The notes below the pieces were generated by a model. It was not told where the DNA came from and did no database searches. It worked only from the letters and a program-made list of their open reading frames with translations. From assembly GCA_947179485.1 (NCBI GenBank), contig OX359250.1:32622654-32686653 (forward strand): DNA of 64,000 nucleotides, read 5' to 3'. This DNA is from Allacma fusca. Taxonomy: Eukaryota; Arthropoda; Collembola; Symphypleona; Sminthuridae. This document shows positions 11,001 through 24,568 of the stretch, in pieces (the stretch's first letter is position 1; every line of letters starts with the position of its first letter). A program made the position numbers and the translations under genes.

Positions 11001-12240
11001 AACAGAAAGTGCAAAACTGTAACTGGAATACTAAAACTGCAAAACTGTAACTGGAAAACTAAAACTCCAAAACTGAAACTCCAAAACTGAAACTGCAAAA
11101 CTGAAACTGCAAAACTGAAACTGCAAAACTGAAACTGCAAAACTGATACTGCAAAACTGAAACTGCAAAACTGAAACTGCAAAACTGAAACTGTTAAACT
11201 GAAACTGCAAAACTGAAACTGAAACTGCAAAACTGAAACTGCAAAACTGAAACTGCAAAACTGAAACTGCAAAACCGAAACTGCAAAACTAAAACTGCAA
11301 AACTGAAACTGTAAAACTGAAGTTGCAAAACTGAAACTGCAAAACTGAAGCTGGAAAACTGAAACTGGAAAACTTAAATTGCAAAACTGAAACAGAAACA
11401 CTGAAATTGCAAAACTGAAACTGCAAAATTGAATTGCAATTTTGAAACTTCAAAAGTTTAGTTGCATTTTTGAAATTGCAAAACTGAAACTGCAGAACTG
11501 AAACTGCAGAACTGAAAAAGCAGAACTGAAAAAGCAAAACTGAAACTGCCAAACTGAAACTGCAAAACTGAAACTGCAAAACTGAAACTGCAAAAAAGAA
11601 ACCGCAAAACAGAAACTGCTACACTGAAACTGCAAAACTGAAACTGCAAAACTGAAACTGCTATACTGAAACTGCAAAACTGAAACTGAAACTGCAAAAC
11701 TGAAACTGCAAAACTGAAACTGCAAAACTGAAACTGCAAAACTGAAACTGAAAACTGAAACTGCAAAACTGAAACTGCCAAACTGAAACTGCAAAACTGA
11801 AACTGCAAAACTGAAACTACAAAACTGAAACTGAAAACTGAAACTGCAAAACTGAAACTGCAAAACTGAAACTGCAAAACTGAAACTGCAAAACTGAAAC
11901 TGCAAAACTGAAACTGCAAAACTGAAACTGCAAAACTGAAACTGCAAAACTGAAACTGCAAAACTGAAACTGCAAAACTGAAACTGCAAAACTGAAACTG
12001 CAAAACTGAAACTGCAAAACTGAAACTGCAAAACTGAAACTGCAAAACTGAAACTGCAAAATTGAAACAGCAAAATTGAATTGCAATTTTGAAACTTCAA
12101 AAGTATAGTTGCAATTTTTAAACTGCAAAACTGAAACTGCAAAACTGAAACTTCAAAACTGAAACTACAAAATTGAATTGCAATTTTTCAAACTGCTAAG
12201 TTGAAATTGCAAACTTGAAACTGCAAAACTGAAACTGAAA
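8001..12240. repeat. Intermediate zone with an early ~1.26-1.28-kb duplication
   Basis: Unit quality improves from left to right. A distinctive block recurs at an offset of 1,255 bp: two AAACAGC units followed by AATACTGAAGCTTC, at 8191/8226 and again at 9446/9481. The block ATTCTAGTTGCAAATTC recurs at 8561 and 9844, an offset of 1,283 bp, so two units (28 bp) were gained in between. A form related to the core marker GTAAAAATAAATAT appears at about 8027, 8446 and 9730. Confidence 0.65.
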
Positions 12241-13651
12241 AACCGAGACTGTAAAAATAAATATAAATTTTGAAACTACAAAATTCTAGTTGCAATTTGG
12301 AAACTGAAAAACTGTAACTGGACAACTGAAACTGGAAAACTGAAACTGCAAAACTGAAACTGCAAAACTGTAACTGGAAAACTGAAACTGCAAAACTGAA
12401 ACTGCAAAACAGAAACTGCAAAACTGAAACTGTAAAACTGTAACTGGAAAACTGAAACTGGAAAACTGAAACTGCAAAACTGAAACTGCAAAACTGAAAC
12501 TGGAAAACTGAAACTGGAAAACTGAAACTGCAAAACTAAAACTGCAAAACTGAAACTGCAAAACTGAAACTGCAAAACTGAAACTGCAAAACTGAAACTG
12601 CAAAACTGAAACTGCAAAACTGAAACTGCAAAACTTAAACTGCAAAACTTAAACTGCAAAACTACAACTGCAAAACTGAAACTGCAGAATTGAAAAAGTA
12701 AAACCGAAAACGCAAAACTGAAAGTGCAAAACTGTAACTGGAAAACTGAAACTGGAAAACTGAAACTGGAAAACTGAAACTGGATAACTGAAACTGCAAA
12801 ACTGTAACTGGAAAACTGAAACTGCAAAACTGAAACTGCAAAACTGAAACTGCAAAACTGTAACTGCAAAACTGAAACTGCAAACTGAAACTGCAAAACT
12901 GAAACTACAAAACTGAAACTGCAAAACTGAAACTGGAAAACTGAAACTGCAAAACTGAAACTGGAAAACTGAAACTGGAAAACTGAAACTGCAAAACTGA
13001 AACTGCAAAACTGAAACTGCAAAACTTAAACTGCAAAACTGAAACTGCAAAACTGAAACTGCAAAACTGAAACTGCAAAACTGAAACTGCAAAACTACAA
13101 CTGCAAAACTGAAACTGCAGAATTGAAAAAGTAAAACCGAAAACGCAAAACTGAAAGTGCAAAACTGAAACTGCAAAACTGAAACTGAAAACTGAAACTG
13201 CAAAACTGAAATTGCCAAACTGAAACTGCAAAACTGAAACTGCAAAACTGAAACTACAAAACTGAAACTGAAAACTGAAACTGCAAAACTGAAACTGCAA
13301 AACTGAAACTGCAAAACTGAAATTGCCAAACTGAAACTGCAAAACTGAAACTGCAAAACTGAAACTACAAAACTGAAACTGAAAACTGAAACTGCAAAAC
13401 TGAAACTGCAAAACTGAAACTGCAAAACTGAAACTGCAAAACTGAAACTGCAAAACTGAAACTGCAAAATTGAAACAGCAAAATTGAATTGCAATTTTGA
13501 AACTTCAAAAGTATAGTTGCAATTTTTAAACTGCAAAACTGAAACTGCAAAACTGAAACTTCAAAACTGAAACTACAAAATTGAATTGCAATTTTTCAAA
13601 CTGCTAAGTTGAAATTGCCAACTTGAAACTGCAAAACTGAAACTGAAAAAC

Positions 13652-16600
13652 CGAGACTGTAAAAATAAATATAAATTTTGAAACTACAAAATTCTAGTTG
13701 CAATTTGGAAACTGCAAACCTTTAACTGGACAACTGAAACTGGAAAACTGAAACTGCAAAACTGAAACTGCAAAACTGTAACTGGAAAACTGAAACTGCA
13801 AAACTGAAACTGCAAAACAGAAACTGCAAAACTGAAACTGTAAAACTGTAACTGGAAAACTGAAACTGGAAAACTGAAACTGCAAAACTGAAACTGCAAA
13901 ACTGAAACTGCAAAACTGAAACTGCAAAACTGAAACTGCAAAACTGAAACTGCAAAACTGAAACTGCAAAACTGAAACTGCAAAACTGAAACTGCAAAAC
14001 TGAAACTGCAAAACTGAAACTGCAAAACTGAAACTGCAAAACTGAAACTGCAAAACTTAAAATGCAAAACTACAACTGCAAAACTGAAACTGCAGAATTG
14101 AAAAAGTAAAACCGAAAACGCAAAACTGAAAGTGCAAAACTGTAACTGGAAAACTGAAACTGGAAAACTGAAACTGGAAAACTGAAACTGGAAAACTGAA
14201 ACTGGAAAACTGAAACTGGAAAACTGAAACTGGATAACTGAAACTGCAAAACTGTAACTGGAAAACTGAAACTGCAAAACTGAAACTGCAAAACTGAAAC
14301 TGCAAAACTGTAACTGCAAAACTGAAACTGCAAACTGAAACTGCAAAACTGAAACTGCAAAACTGAAACTGCAAAACTGAAACTGGAAAACTGAAACTGC
14401 AAAACTGAAACTGGAAAACTGAAACTGGAAAACTGAAACGTCAAAACTGAAACTGCAAAACTGAAACTGCAAAACTGAAACAGCAAAATTGAATTGCAAT
14501 TTTGAAACTACAAAAGTATAGTTGCAATTTTTAAACTGCAAAACTGAAACTGCAAAACTGAAACTTCAAAACTTAAACTACAAAATTGAATTGCAATTTT
14601 AAAAGTGCTAAGTTAAAATAGCAAACTTGAAACTGCAAAACTGAAACTGGAAAACTGTAACTGGAAAACTGAAACTGCAAAACTGTAACTGGAAAACTGA
14701 AACTGCAAAACTGAAACTGCAGAACTGAAACTGCAAAACTGAAACTGGAAAACTGAAACTGGAAAACTGAAACTGCAAAACTGAAACTGCAAAACTGAAA
14801 CTGCAAAACTGAAACTGCAAAACTGAAACTGCAAAACTGAAACTGCAAAACTGAAACTGCAAAACTTAAACTGCAAAACTACAACTGCAAAACTGAAACA
14901 GCAGAATTGAAAAAGTAAAACCGAAAACGCAAAACTGAAAGTGCAAAACTGTAACTGGAAAACTGAAACTGGAAAACTGAAACTGGAAAACTGAAACTGG
15001 ATAACTGAAACTGCAAAACTGTAACTGGAAAACTGAAACTGCAAAACTGAAACTGCAAAACTGAAACTGCAAAACTGTAACTGCAAAACTGAAACTGCAA
15101 ACTGAAACTGCAAAACTGAAACTGCAAAACTGATACTGCAAAACTGAAACTGGAAAACTGAAACTGCAAAACTGAAACTGCAAAACTGAAACTGCAAAAC
15201 TGAAACTGCAAGACTGAAACTGCAAAACTGAAACTGCAAAACTGAAACTGCAAAACTGAAACTGCAAAACTGAAACTGCAAAACTGAAACTGCAAAACTG
15301 AAACAGCAAAATTGAATTGCAATTTTGAAACTACAAAAGTATAGTTGCAATTTTTAAACTGCAAAACTGAAACTGCAAAACTGAAACTTCAAAACTTAAA
15401 CTACAAAATTGAATTGCAATTTTAAAAGTGCTAAGTTAAAATTGCAAACTTGAAACTGCAAAACTAAAACTGCAAAACTGAAACTGCAGAATTGAAAAAG
15501 TAAAACCGAAAACGCAAAACTGAAAGTGCAAAACTGTAACTGGAAAACTGAAACTGGAAAACTGAAACTGGAAAACTGAAACTGGAAAACTGAAACTGGA
15601 AAACTGAAACTGGAAAACTGAAACTGGAAAACTGAAACTAGATAACTGAAACTGCAAAACTGTAACTGGAAAACTGAAACTGCAAAACTGAAACTGCAAA
15701 ACTGAAACTGCAAAACTGTAACTGCAAAACTGAAACTGCAAACTGAAACTGCAAAACTGAAACTGCAAAACTGAAACTGCAAAACTGATACTGCAAAACT
15801 GATACTGCAAAACTGAAACTGCAAAACTGAAACTGGAAAACTGAAACTGGAAAACTGAAACTGGAAAACTGAAACTGCAAAACTGAAACTGCAAAACTGA
15901 AACTGGAAAACTGAAACTGGAAAACTGAAACTGGAAAACTAAAACTGCAAAACTGAAACTGCAAAACTGTAACTGGAAAACTGAAACTGCAAAACTGAAA
16001 CTGCAAAACTGAAACTGCAAAACTGAAACTGCAAAACTGAAACTGCAAAACTGAAACTGCAAAACTGAAACTGCAAAACTGAAACTGCAAAACTGAAACT
16101 GCAAAACTGAAACTGCAAAACTGAAACTGCAAAACTGAAACTGCAAAACTGAAACTGCAAAACTGAAACTGCAAAACTGAAACTGCAAAATTGAAACAGC
16201 AAAATTGAATTGCAATTTTGAAACTTCAAAAGTATAGTTGCAATTTTTAAACTGCACAACTGAAACTGCAACACTGAAACTTCAAAACTGAAACTACAAA
16301 ATTGAATTGCAATTTTTCAAACTGCTAAGTTGAAATTGCAAACTTGAAACTGCAAAACTGAAACTGAAAAACCGAGACTGTAAAAATAAATATAAATTTT
16401 GAAACTAAAAAATTCTAGTTGCAATTTGGAAACTGCAAAACTGAAACTGCAAAACTGAAACTGCAAAACTGAAACTGCAAAACTGAAACTGCAAAACTGA
16501 AACTGCAAAACTGAAACTGCAAAACTGAAACTGCAAAACTGAAACTGCAAAACTGAAACTGCAGAATTGAAAAAGTAAAACCGAAAACGCAAAACTGAAA

Positions 16601-19600
16601 GTGCAAAACTGTAACTGGAAAACTGAAACTGGAAAACTGAAACTGGAAAACTGAAACTGGATAACTGAAACTGCAAAACTGAGACTGGAAAACTGAAACT
16701 GGAAAACTGAAACTGCAAAACTGAAACTGCAAAACTGTAACTGCAAAACTGAAACTGCAAACTGAAACTGCAAAACTGAAACTGCAAAACTGAAACTGCA
16801 AAACTGAAACTGCAAAACTGAAACTGCAAAACTGAAACTGCAAAACTGAAACAGCAAAATTGAATTGCAATTTTGAAACTACAAAAGTATAGTTGCAATT
16901 TTTAAACTGCAAAACTGAAACTGCAAAACTGAAACTTCAAAACTTAAACTACAAAATTGAATTGCAATTTTAAAAGTGCTAAGTTAAAATTGCAAACTTG
17001 AAACTGCAAAACTAAAACTGCAAAACTGAAACTGCAGAATTGAAAAAGTAAAACCGAAAACGCAAAACTGAAAGTGCAAAACTGTAACTGGAAAACTGAA
17101 ACTGGAAAACTGAAACTGGAAAACTGAAACTGGAAAACTGAAACTGGAAAACTGAAACTGGAAAACTGAAACTGGAAAACTGAAACTGGAAAACTGAAAC
17201 TGGAAAACTGAAACTGGATAACTGAAACTGCAAAACTGAAACTGCAAAACTGTAACTGCAAAACTGAAACTGCAAACTGAAACTGCAAAACTGAAACTGC
17301 AAAACTGAAACTGCAAAACTGATACTGCAAAACTGATACTGCAAAACTGAAACTGCAAAACTGAAACTGGAAAACTGAAACTGGAAAACTGAAACTGGAA
17401 AACTGAAACTGCAAAACTGAAACTGCAAAACTGAAACTGCAAAACTGAAACTGGAAAACTGAAACTGGAAAACTAAAACTGCAAAACTGAAACTGCAAAA
17501 CTGTAACTGGAAAACTGAAACTGCAAAACTGAAACTGCAAAACTGAAACTGCAAAACTGAAACTGCAAAACTGAAACTGCAAAACTGAAACTGCAAAACT
17601 GAAACTGCAAAACTGAAACTGCAAAACTGAAACTGCAAAACTGAATTGCAATTTTGAAACTACAAAAGTATAGTTGCAATTTTTAAACTGCAAAACTGAA
17701 ACTGCAAAACTGAAACTTCAAAACTTAAGCTACAAAATTGAATTGCAATTTTAAAAGTGCTAAGTTAAAATTGCAAACTTGAAACTGCAAAACTAAAACT
17801 GCAAAACTGAAACTGCAGAATTGAAAAAGTAAAACCGAAAACGCAAAACTGAAACTGCAAAACTGAAACTGCAAAACTGAAACTGCAAAACTGAAACTGC
17901 AAACTGAAACTGCAAAACTGAAACAGCAAAATTGAATTGCAATTTTGAAACTACAAAAGTATAGTTGCAATTTTTAAACTGCAAAACTGAAACTGCAAAA
18001 CTGAAACTGCAAAACTGAAACTTCAAAACTTAAACTACAAAATTGAATTGCAATTTTAAAAGTGCTAAGTTAAAATAGCAAACTTGAAACTGCAAAACTG
18101 AAACTGGAAAACTGTAACTGGAAAACTGAAACTGCAAAACTGTAACTGGAAAACTGAAACTGCAAAACTGAAACTGCAGAACTGAAACTGCAAAACTGAA
18201 ACTGGAAAACTGAAACTGGAAAACTGAAACTGCAAAACTGAAACTGCAAAACTGAAACTGCAAAACTGAAACTGCAAAACTGAAACTGCAAAACTTAAAC
18301 TGCAAAACTACAACTGCAAAACTGAAACTGCAGAATTAAAAAAGTAAAACCGAAAACGCAAAACTGAAAGTGCAAAACTGTAACTGGAAAACTGTAACTG
18401 GAAAACTGAAACTGCAAAACTGTAACTGGAAAACTGAAACTGCAAAACTGAAACTGCAAACTGAAACTGCAAAACTGAAACTGCAAAACTGATACTGCAA
18501 AACTGAAACTGGAAAACTGAAACTGCAAAACTGAAACTGGAAAACTGAAACTGGAAAACTGAAACTGCAAAACTGAAACTGCAAAACTGAAACTGCAAAA
18601 CTGAAACTGCAAAACTGAAACTGCAAAACTGAAACTGCAAAACTGAAACAGCAAAATTGAATTGCAATTTTGAAACTACAAAAGTATAGTTGCAATTTTT
18701 AAACTGCAAAACTGAAACTGCAAAACTGAAACTTCAAAACTTAAACTACAAAATTGAATTGCAATTTTAAAAGTGCTAAGTTAAAATTGCAAACTTGAAA
18801 CTGCAAAACTAAAACTGCAAAACTGAAACTGCAGAATTGAAAAAGTAAAACCGAAAACGCAAAACTGAAACTGCAAAACTGAAACTGCAAAACTGAAACT
18901 GCAAAACTGAAACTGCAAAACTGAAACTGCAAAATTGAAACAGCAAAATTGAATTGCAATTTTGAAACTTCAAAAGTATAGTTGCAATTTTTAAACTGCA
19001 AAACTGAAACTGCAACACTGAAACTTCAAAACTGAAACTACAAAATTGAATTGCAATTTTTCAAACTGCTAAGTTGAAATTGCAAACTTGAAACTGCAAA
19101 ACTGAAACTGAAAAACCGAGACTGTAAAAATAAATATAAATTTTGAAACTACAAAATTCTAGTTGCAATTTGGAAACTGCAAAACTGAAACTGCAAAACT
19201 GAAACTGCAAAACTGAAACTGCAAAACTGAAACTGCAAAACTACAACAGCAAAACTGAAACTGCAGAATTGAAAAAGTAAAACCGAAAACGCAAAACTGA
19301 ATGTGCAAAACTGTAACTGGAAAACTGAAACTGGAAAACTGAAACTGGAAAACTGAAACTGGATAACTGAAACTGCAAAACTGAGACTGGAAAACTGAAA
19401 CTGGAAAACTGAAACTGCAAAACTGAAACTGCAAAACTGTGACTGCAAAACTGAAACTGCAAACTGAAACTGCAAAACTGAAACTGCAAAACTGATACTG
19501 CAAAACTGAAACTGGAAAACTGAAACTGCAAAACTGAAACTGGAAAACCGAGACTGTAAAAATAAATATAAATTTTGAAACTACAAAATTCTAGTTGCAA

Positions 19601-22600
19601 TTTGGAAACTGCAAAACTGAAACTGCAAAACTGAAACTGCAAAACTGAAACTGCAAAACTGAAACTGCAAAACTACAACTGCAAAACTGAAACTGCAGAA
19701 TTGAAAAAGTAAAACCGAAAACGCAAAACTGAAAGTGCAAAACTGTAACTGGAAAACTGAAACTGGAAAACTGAAACTGGAAAACTGAAACTGGATAACT
19801 GAAACGGCAAAACTGAGACTGGAAAACTGAAACTGGAAAACTGAAACTGCAAAACTGAAACTGCAAAACTGTAACTGCAAAACTGAAACTGCAAACTGAA
19901 ACTGCAAAACTGAAATTGTAAAACTGATGCTGCAAAACTGAAACTGGAAAACTGAAACTGCAAAACTGAAACTGGAAAACTGAAACTGGCGAACTGAAAC
20001 TGCAAAACTGAAACTGCAAACTGAAACTGCAAAACTGAAACAGCAAAATTGAATTGCAATTTTGAAACTACAAAAGTATAGTTGCAATTTTTAAACTGCA
20101 AAACTGAAACTGCAAAACTGAAACTGCAAAACTGAAACTTCAAAACTTAAACTACAAAATTGAATTGCAATTTTAAAAGTGCTAAGTTAAAATAGCAAAC
20201 TTGAAACTGCAAAACTGAAACTGGAAAACTGTAACTGGAAAACTGAAACTGCAAAACTGTAACTGGAAAACTGAAACTGCAAAACTGAAACTGCAGAACT
20301 GAAACTGCAAAACTGAAACTGGAAAACTGAAACTGGAAAACTGAAACTGCAAAACTGAAACTGCAAAACTGAAACTGCAAACTGAAACTGCAAAACTGAA
20401 ACTGCAAAACTGATGCTGCAAAACTGAAACTGGAAAACTGAAACTGCAAAACTGAAACTGGAAAACTGAAACTGGAGAACTGAAACTGCAAAACTGAAAC
20501 TGCAAACTGAAACTGCAAAACTGAAACAGCAAAATTGAATTGCAATTTTGAAACTACAAAAGTATAGTTGCAATTTTTAAACTGCAAAACTGAAACTGCA
20601 AAACTGAAACTGCAAAACTGAAACTTCAAAACTTAAACTACAAAATTGAATTGCAATTTTAAAAGTGCTAAGTTAAAATAGCAAACTTGAAACTGCAAAA
20701 CTGAAACTGGAAAACTGTAACTGGAAAACTGAAACTGCAAAACTGTAACTGGAAAACTGAAACTGCAAAACTGAAACTGCAGAACTGAAACTGCAAAACT
20801 GAAACTGGAAAACTGAAACTGGAAAACTGAAACTGCAAAACTGAAACTGCAAAACTGAAACTGCAAAACTGAAACTGCAAAACTGAAACTGCAAAACTGA
20901 AACTGCAAAACTTAAACTGCAAAACTACAACTGCAAAACTGAAACTGCAGAATTGAAAAAGTAAAACCGAAAACGCAAAACTGAAAGTGCAAAACTGTAA
21001 CTGGAAAACTGAAACTGGAAAACTGAAACTGGATAACTGAAACTGCAAAACTGTAACTGGAAAACTGAAACTGCAAAACTGAAACTGCAAAACTGAAACT
21101 GCAAAACTGTAACTGCAAAACTGAAACTGCAAACTGAAACTGCAAAACTGAAACTGCAAAACTGATACTGCAAAACTGAAACTGGAAAACTGAAACTGCA
21201 AAACTGAAACTGGAAAACTGAAACTGGAAAACTGAAACTGGAAAACTGAAACTGCAAAACTGAAACTGCAAAACTGAAACTGCAAAACTGAAACTGCAAA
21301 ACTGAAACTGCAAAACTGAAACTGCAAAACTGAAACTGCAAAACTGAAACTGCAAAACTGAAACAGCAAAATTGAATTGCAATTTTGAAACTACAAAAGT
21401 ATAGTTGCAATTTTTAAACTGCAAAACTGAAACTGCAAAACTGAAACTTCAAAACTTAAACTACAAAATTGAATTGCAATTTTAAAAGTGCTAAGTTAAA
21501 ATTGCAAACTTGAAACTGCAAAACTAAAACTGCAAAACTGAAACTGCAGAATTGAAAAAGTAAAACCGAAAACGCAAAACTGAAACTGCAAAACTGAAAC
21601 TGCAAAACTGAAACTGCAAAACTGAAACTGCAAAACTGAAACTGCAAAATTGAAACAGCAAAATTGAATTGCAATTTTGAAACTTCAAACGTATAGTTGC
21701 AATTTTTAAACTGCAAAACTGAAACTGCAACACTGAAACTTCAAAACTGAAACTACAAAATTGAATTGCAATTTTTCAAACTGCTAAGTTGAAATTGCAA
21801 ACTTGAAACTGCAAAACTGAAACTGAAAAACCGAGACTGTAAAAATAAATATAAATTTTGAAACTTCAAAATTCTAGTTGCAATTTGGAAACTGCAAAAC
21901 TGAAACTGCAAAACTGAAACTGCAAAACTGAAACTGCAAAACTGAAACTGCAAAACTGAAACTGCAAAACTACAACTGCAAAACTGAAACTGCAGAATTG
22001 AAAAAGTAAAACCGAAAACGCAAAACTGAAAGTGCAAAACTGTAACTGGAAAACTGAAACTGGAAAACTGAAACTGGAAAACTGAAACTGGATAACTGAA
22101 ACTGCAAAACTGAGACTGGAAAACTGAAACTGGAAAACTGAAACTGCAAAACTGAAACTGCAAAACTGTAACTGCAAAACTGAAACTGCAAACTGAAACT
22201 GCAAAACTGAAACTGCAAAACTGATACTGCAAAACTGAAACTGGAAAACTGAAACTGCAAAACTGAAACTGGAAAACCGAGACTGTAAAAATAAATATAA
22301 ATTTTGAAACTACAAAATTCTAGTTGCAATTTGGAAACTGAAACTGCAAAACTGAAACTGCAAAACTGAAACTGCAAAACTGAAACTGCAAAACTACAAC
22401 TGCAAAACTACAACTGCAAAACTGAAACTGCAGAATTGAAAAAGTAAAACCGAAAACGCAAAACTGAAAGTGCAAAACTGTAACTGGAAAACTGAAACTG
22501 GAAAACTGAAACTGGAAAACTGAAACTGGATAACTGAAACTGCAAAACTGAGACTGGAAAACTGAAACTGGAAAACTGAAACTGCAAAACTGAAACTGCA

Positions 22601-24568
22601 AAACTGTAACTGCAAAACTGAAACTGCAAACTGAAACTGCAAAACTGAAACTGCAAAACTGATACTGCAAAACTGAAACTGGAAAACTGAAACTGCAAAA
22701 CTGAAACTGGAAAACTGAAACTGGAGAACTGAAACTGCAAAACTGAAACTGCAAACTGAAACTGCAAAACTGAAACAGCAAAATTGAATTGCAATTTTGA
22801 AACTACAAAAGTATAGTTGCAATTTTTAAACTGCAAAACTGAAACTGCAAAACTGAAACTGCAAAACTGAAACTGCAAAACTGAAACTTCAAAACTTAAA
22901 CTACAAAATTGAATTGCAATTTTAAAAGTGCTAAGTTAAAATAGCAAACTTGAAACTGCAAAACTGAAACTGGAAAACTGTAACTGGAAAACTGAAACTG
23001 CAAAACTGTAACTGGAAAACTGAAACTGCAAAACTGAAACTGCAGAACTGAAACTGCAAAACTGAAACTGGAAAACTGAAACTGGAAAACTGAAACTGGA
23101 AAACTGAAACTGCAAAACTGAAACTGCAAAACTGAAACTGCAAAACTGAAACTGCAAAACTGAAACTGCAAAACTGAAACTGCAAAACTTAAACTGCAAA
23201 ACTACAACTGCAAAACTGAAACTGCAGAATTGAAAAAGTAAAACCGAAAACGCAAAACTGAAAGTGCAAAACTGTAACTGGAAAACTGAAACTGGAAAAC
23301 TGAAACTGGAAAACTGAAACTGGAAAACTGAAACTGGATAACTGAAACTGCAAAACTGTAACTGGAAAACTGAAACTGCAAAACTGAAACTGCAAAACTG
23401 AAACTGCAAAACTGTAACTGCAAAACTGAAACTGCAAACTGAAACTGCAAAACTGAAACTGCAAAACTGATACTGCAAAACTGAAACTGGAAAACTGAAA
23501 CTGCAAAACTGAAACTGCAAAACTGAAACTGCAAAACTGAAACTGCAAAACTGAAACTGCAAAACTGAAACTGCAAAACTGAAACTGCAAAACTGAAACT
23601 GCAAAACTGAAACTGCAAAACTGAAACTGCAAAACTGAAACTGCAAAACTGAAACAGCAAAATTGAATTGCAATTTTGAAACTACAAAAGTATAGTTGCA
23701 ATTTTTAAACTGCAAAACTGAAACTGCAAAACTGAAACTCAAAACTTAAACTACAAAATTGAATTGCAATTTTATAAGTGCTAAGTTAAAATTGCAAACT
23801 TGAAACTGCAAAACTAAAACTGCAAAACTGAAACTGCAGAATTGAAAAAGTAAAACCGAAAACGCAAAACTGAAAGTGCAAAACTGTAACTGGAAAACTG
23901 AAACTGGAAAACTGAAACTGGAAAACTGAAACTGGAAAACTGAAACTGGAAAACTGAAACTGGAAAACTGAAACTGGATAACTGAAACTGCAAAACTGTA
24001 ACTGGAAAACTGAAACTGCAAAACTGAAACTGCAAAACTGAAACTGCAAAACTGTAACTGCAAAACTGAAACTGCAAACTGAAACTGCAAAACTGAAACT
24101 GCAAAACTGATACTGCAAAACTGAAACTGCAAAACTGAAACTGCAAAACTGAAACTGGAAAACTGAAACTGGAAAACTGAAACTGGAAAACTGAAACTGG
24201 AAAACTGAAACTGGAAAACTGAAACTGCAAAACTGAAACTGGAAAACTGAAACTGGAAAACTAAAACTGCAAAACTGAAACTGCAAAACTGAAACTGCAA
24301 AACTGAAACTGCGAAACTGAAACTGCAAAACTGAAACTGCAAAACTGAAACTGCAAAACTGAAACTGCAAAACTGAAACTGCAAAATTGAAACAGCAAAA
24401 TTGAATTGCAATTTTGAAACTTCAAAAGTATAGTTGCAATTTTAAAACTGCAAAACTGAAACTGCAACACTGAAACTTCAAAACTGAAACTACAAAATTG
24501 AATTGCAATTTTTCAAACTGCTAAGTTGAAATTGCAAACTTGAAACTGCAAAACTGAAACTGAAAAAC
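13652..24568. repeat. Higher-order repeat of ~2.7 kb, four copies
   Basis: The marker CGAGACTGTAAAAATAAA starts at 12244, 13652, 16373, 19117, 21832 and 24569. After the first short interval (1,408 bp) the next four are 2,721, 2,744, 2,715 and 2,737 bp. Within each copy A+T-rich marker blocks tend to recur in similar order, ending with a CTTCAAAAGTATAG-type block just before the next marker. An 86-codon stretch at 18741-19001 recurs unchanged in translation at 21456-21716. Extra partial markers at 19549 and 22278 show internal rearrangement. Copies differ in number and type of 14-bp units. Confidence 0.7.
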
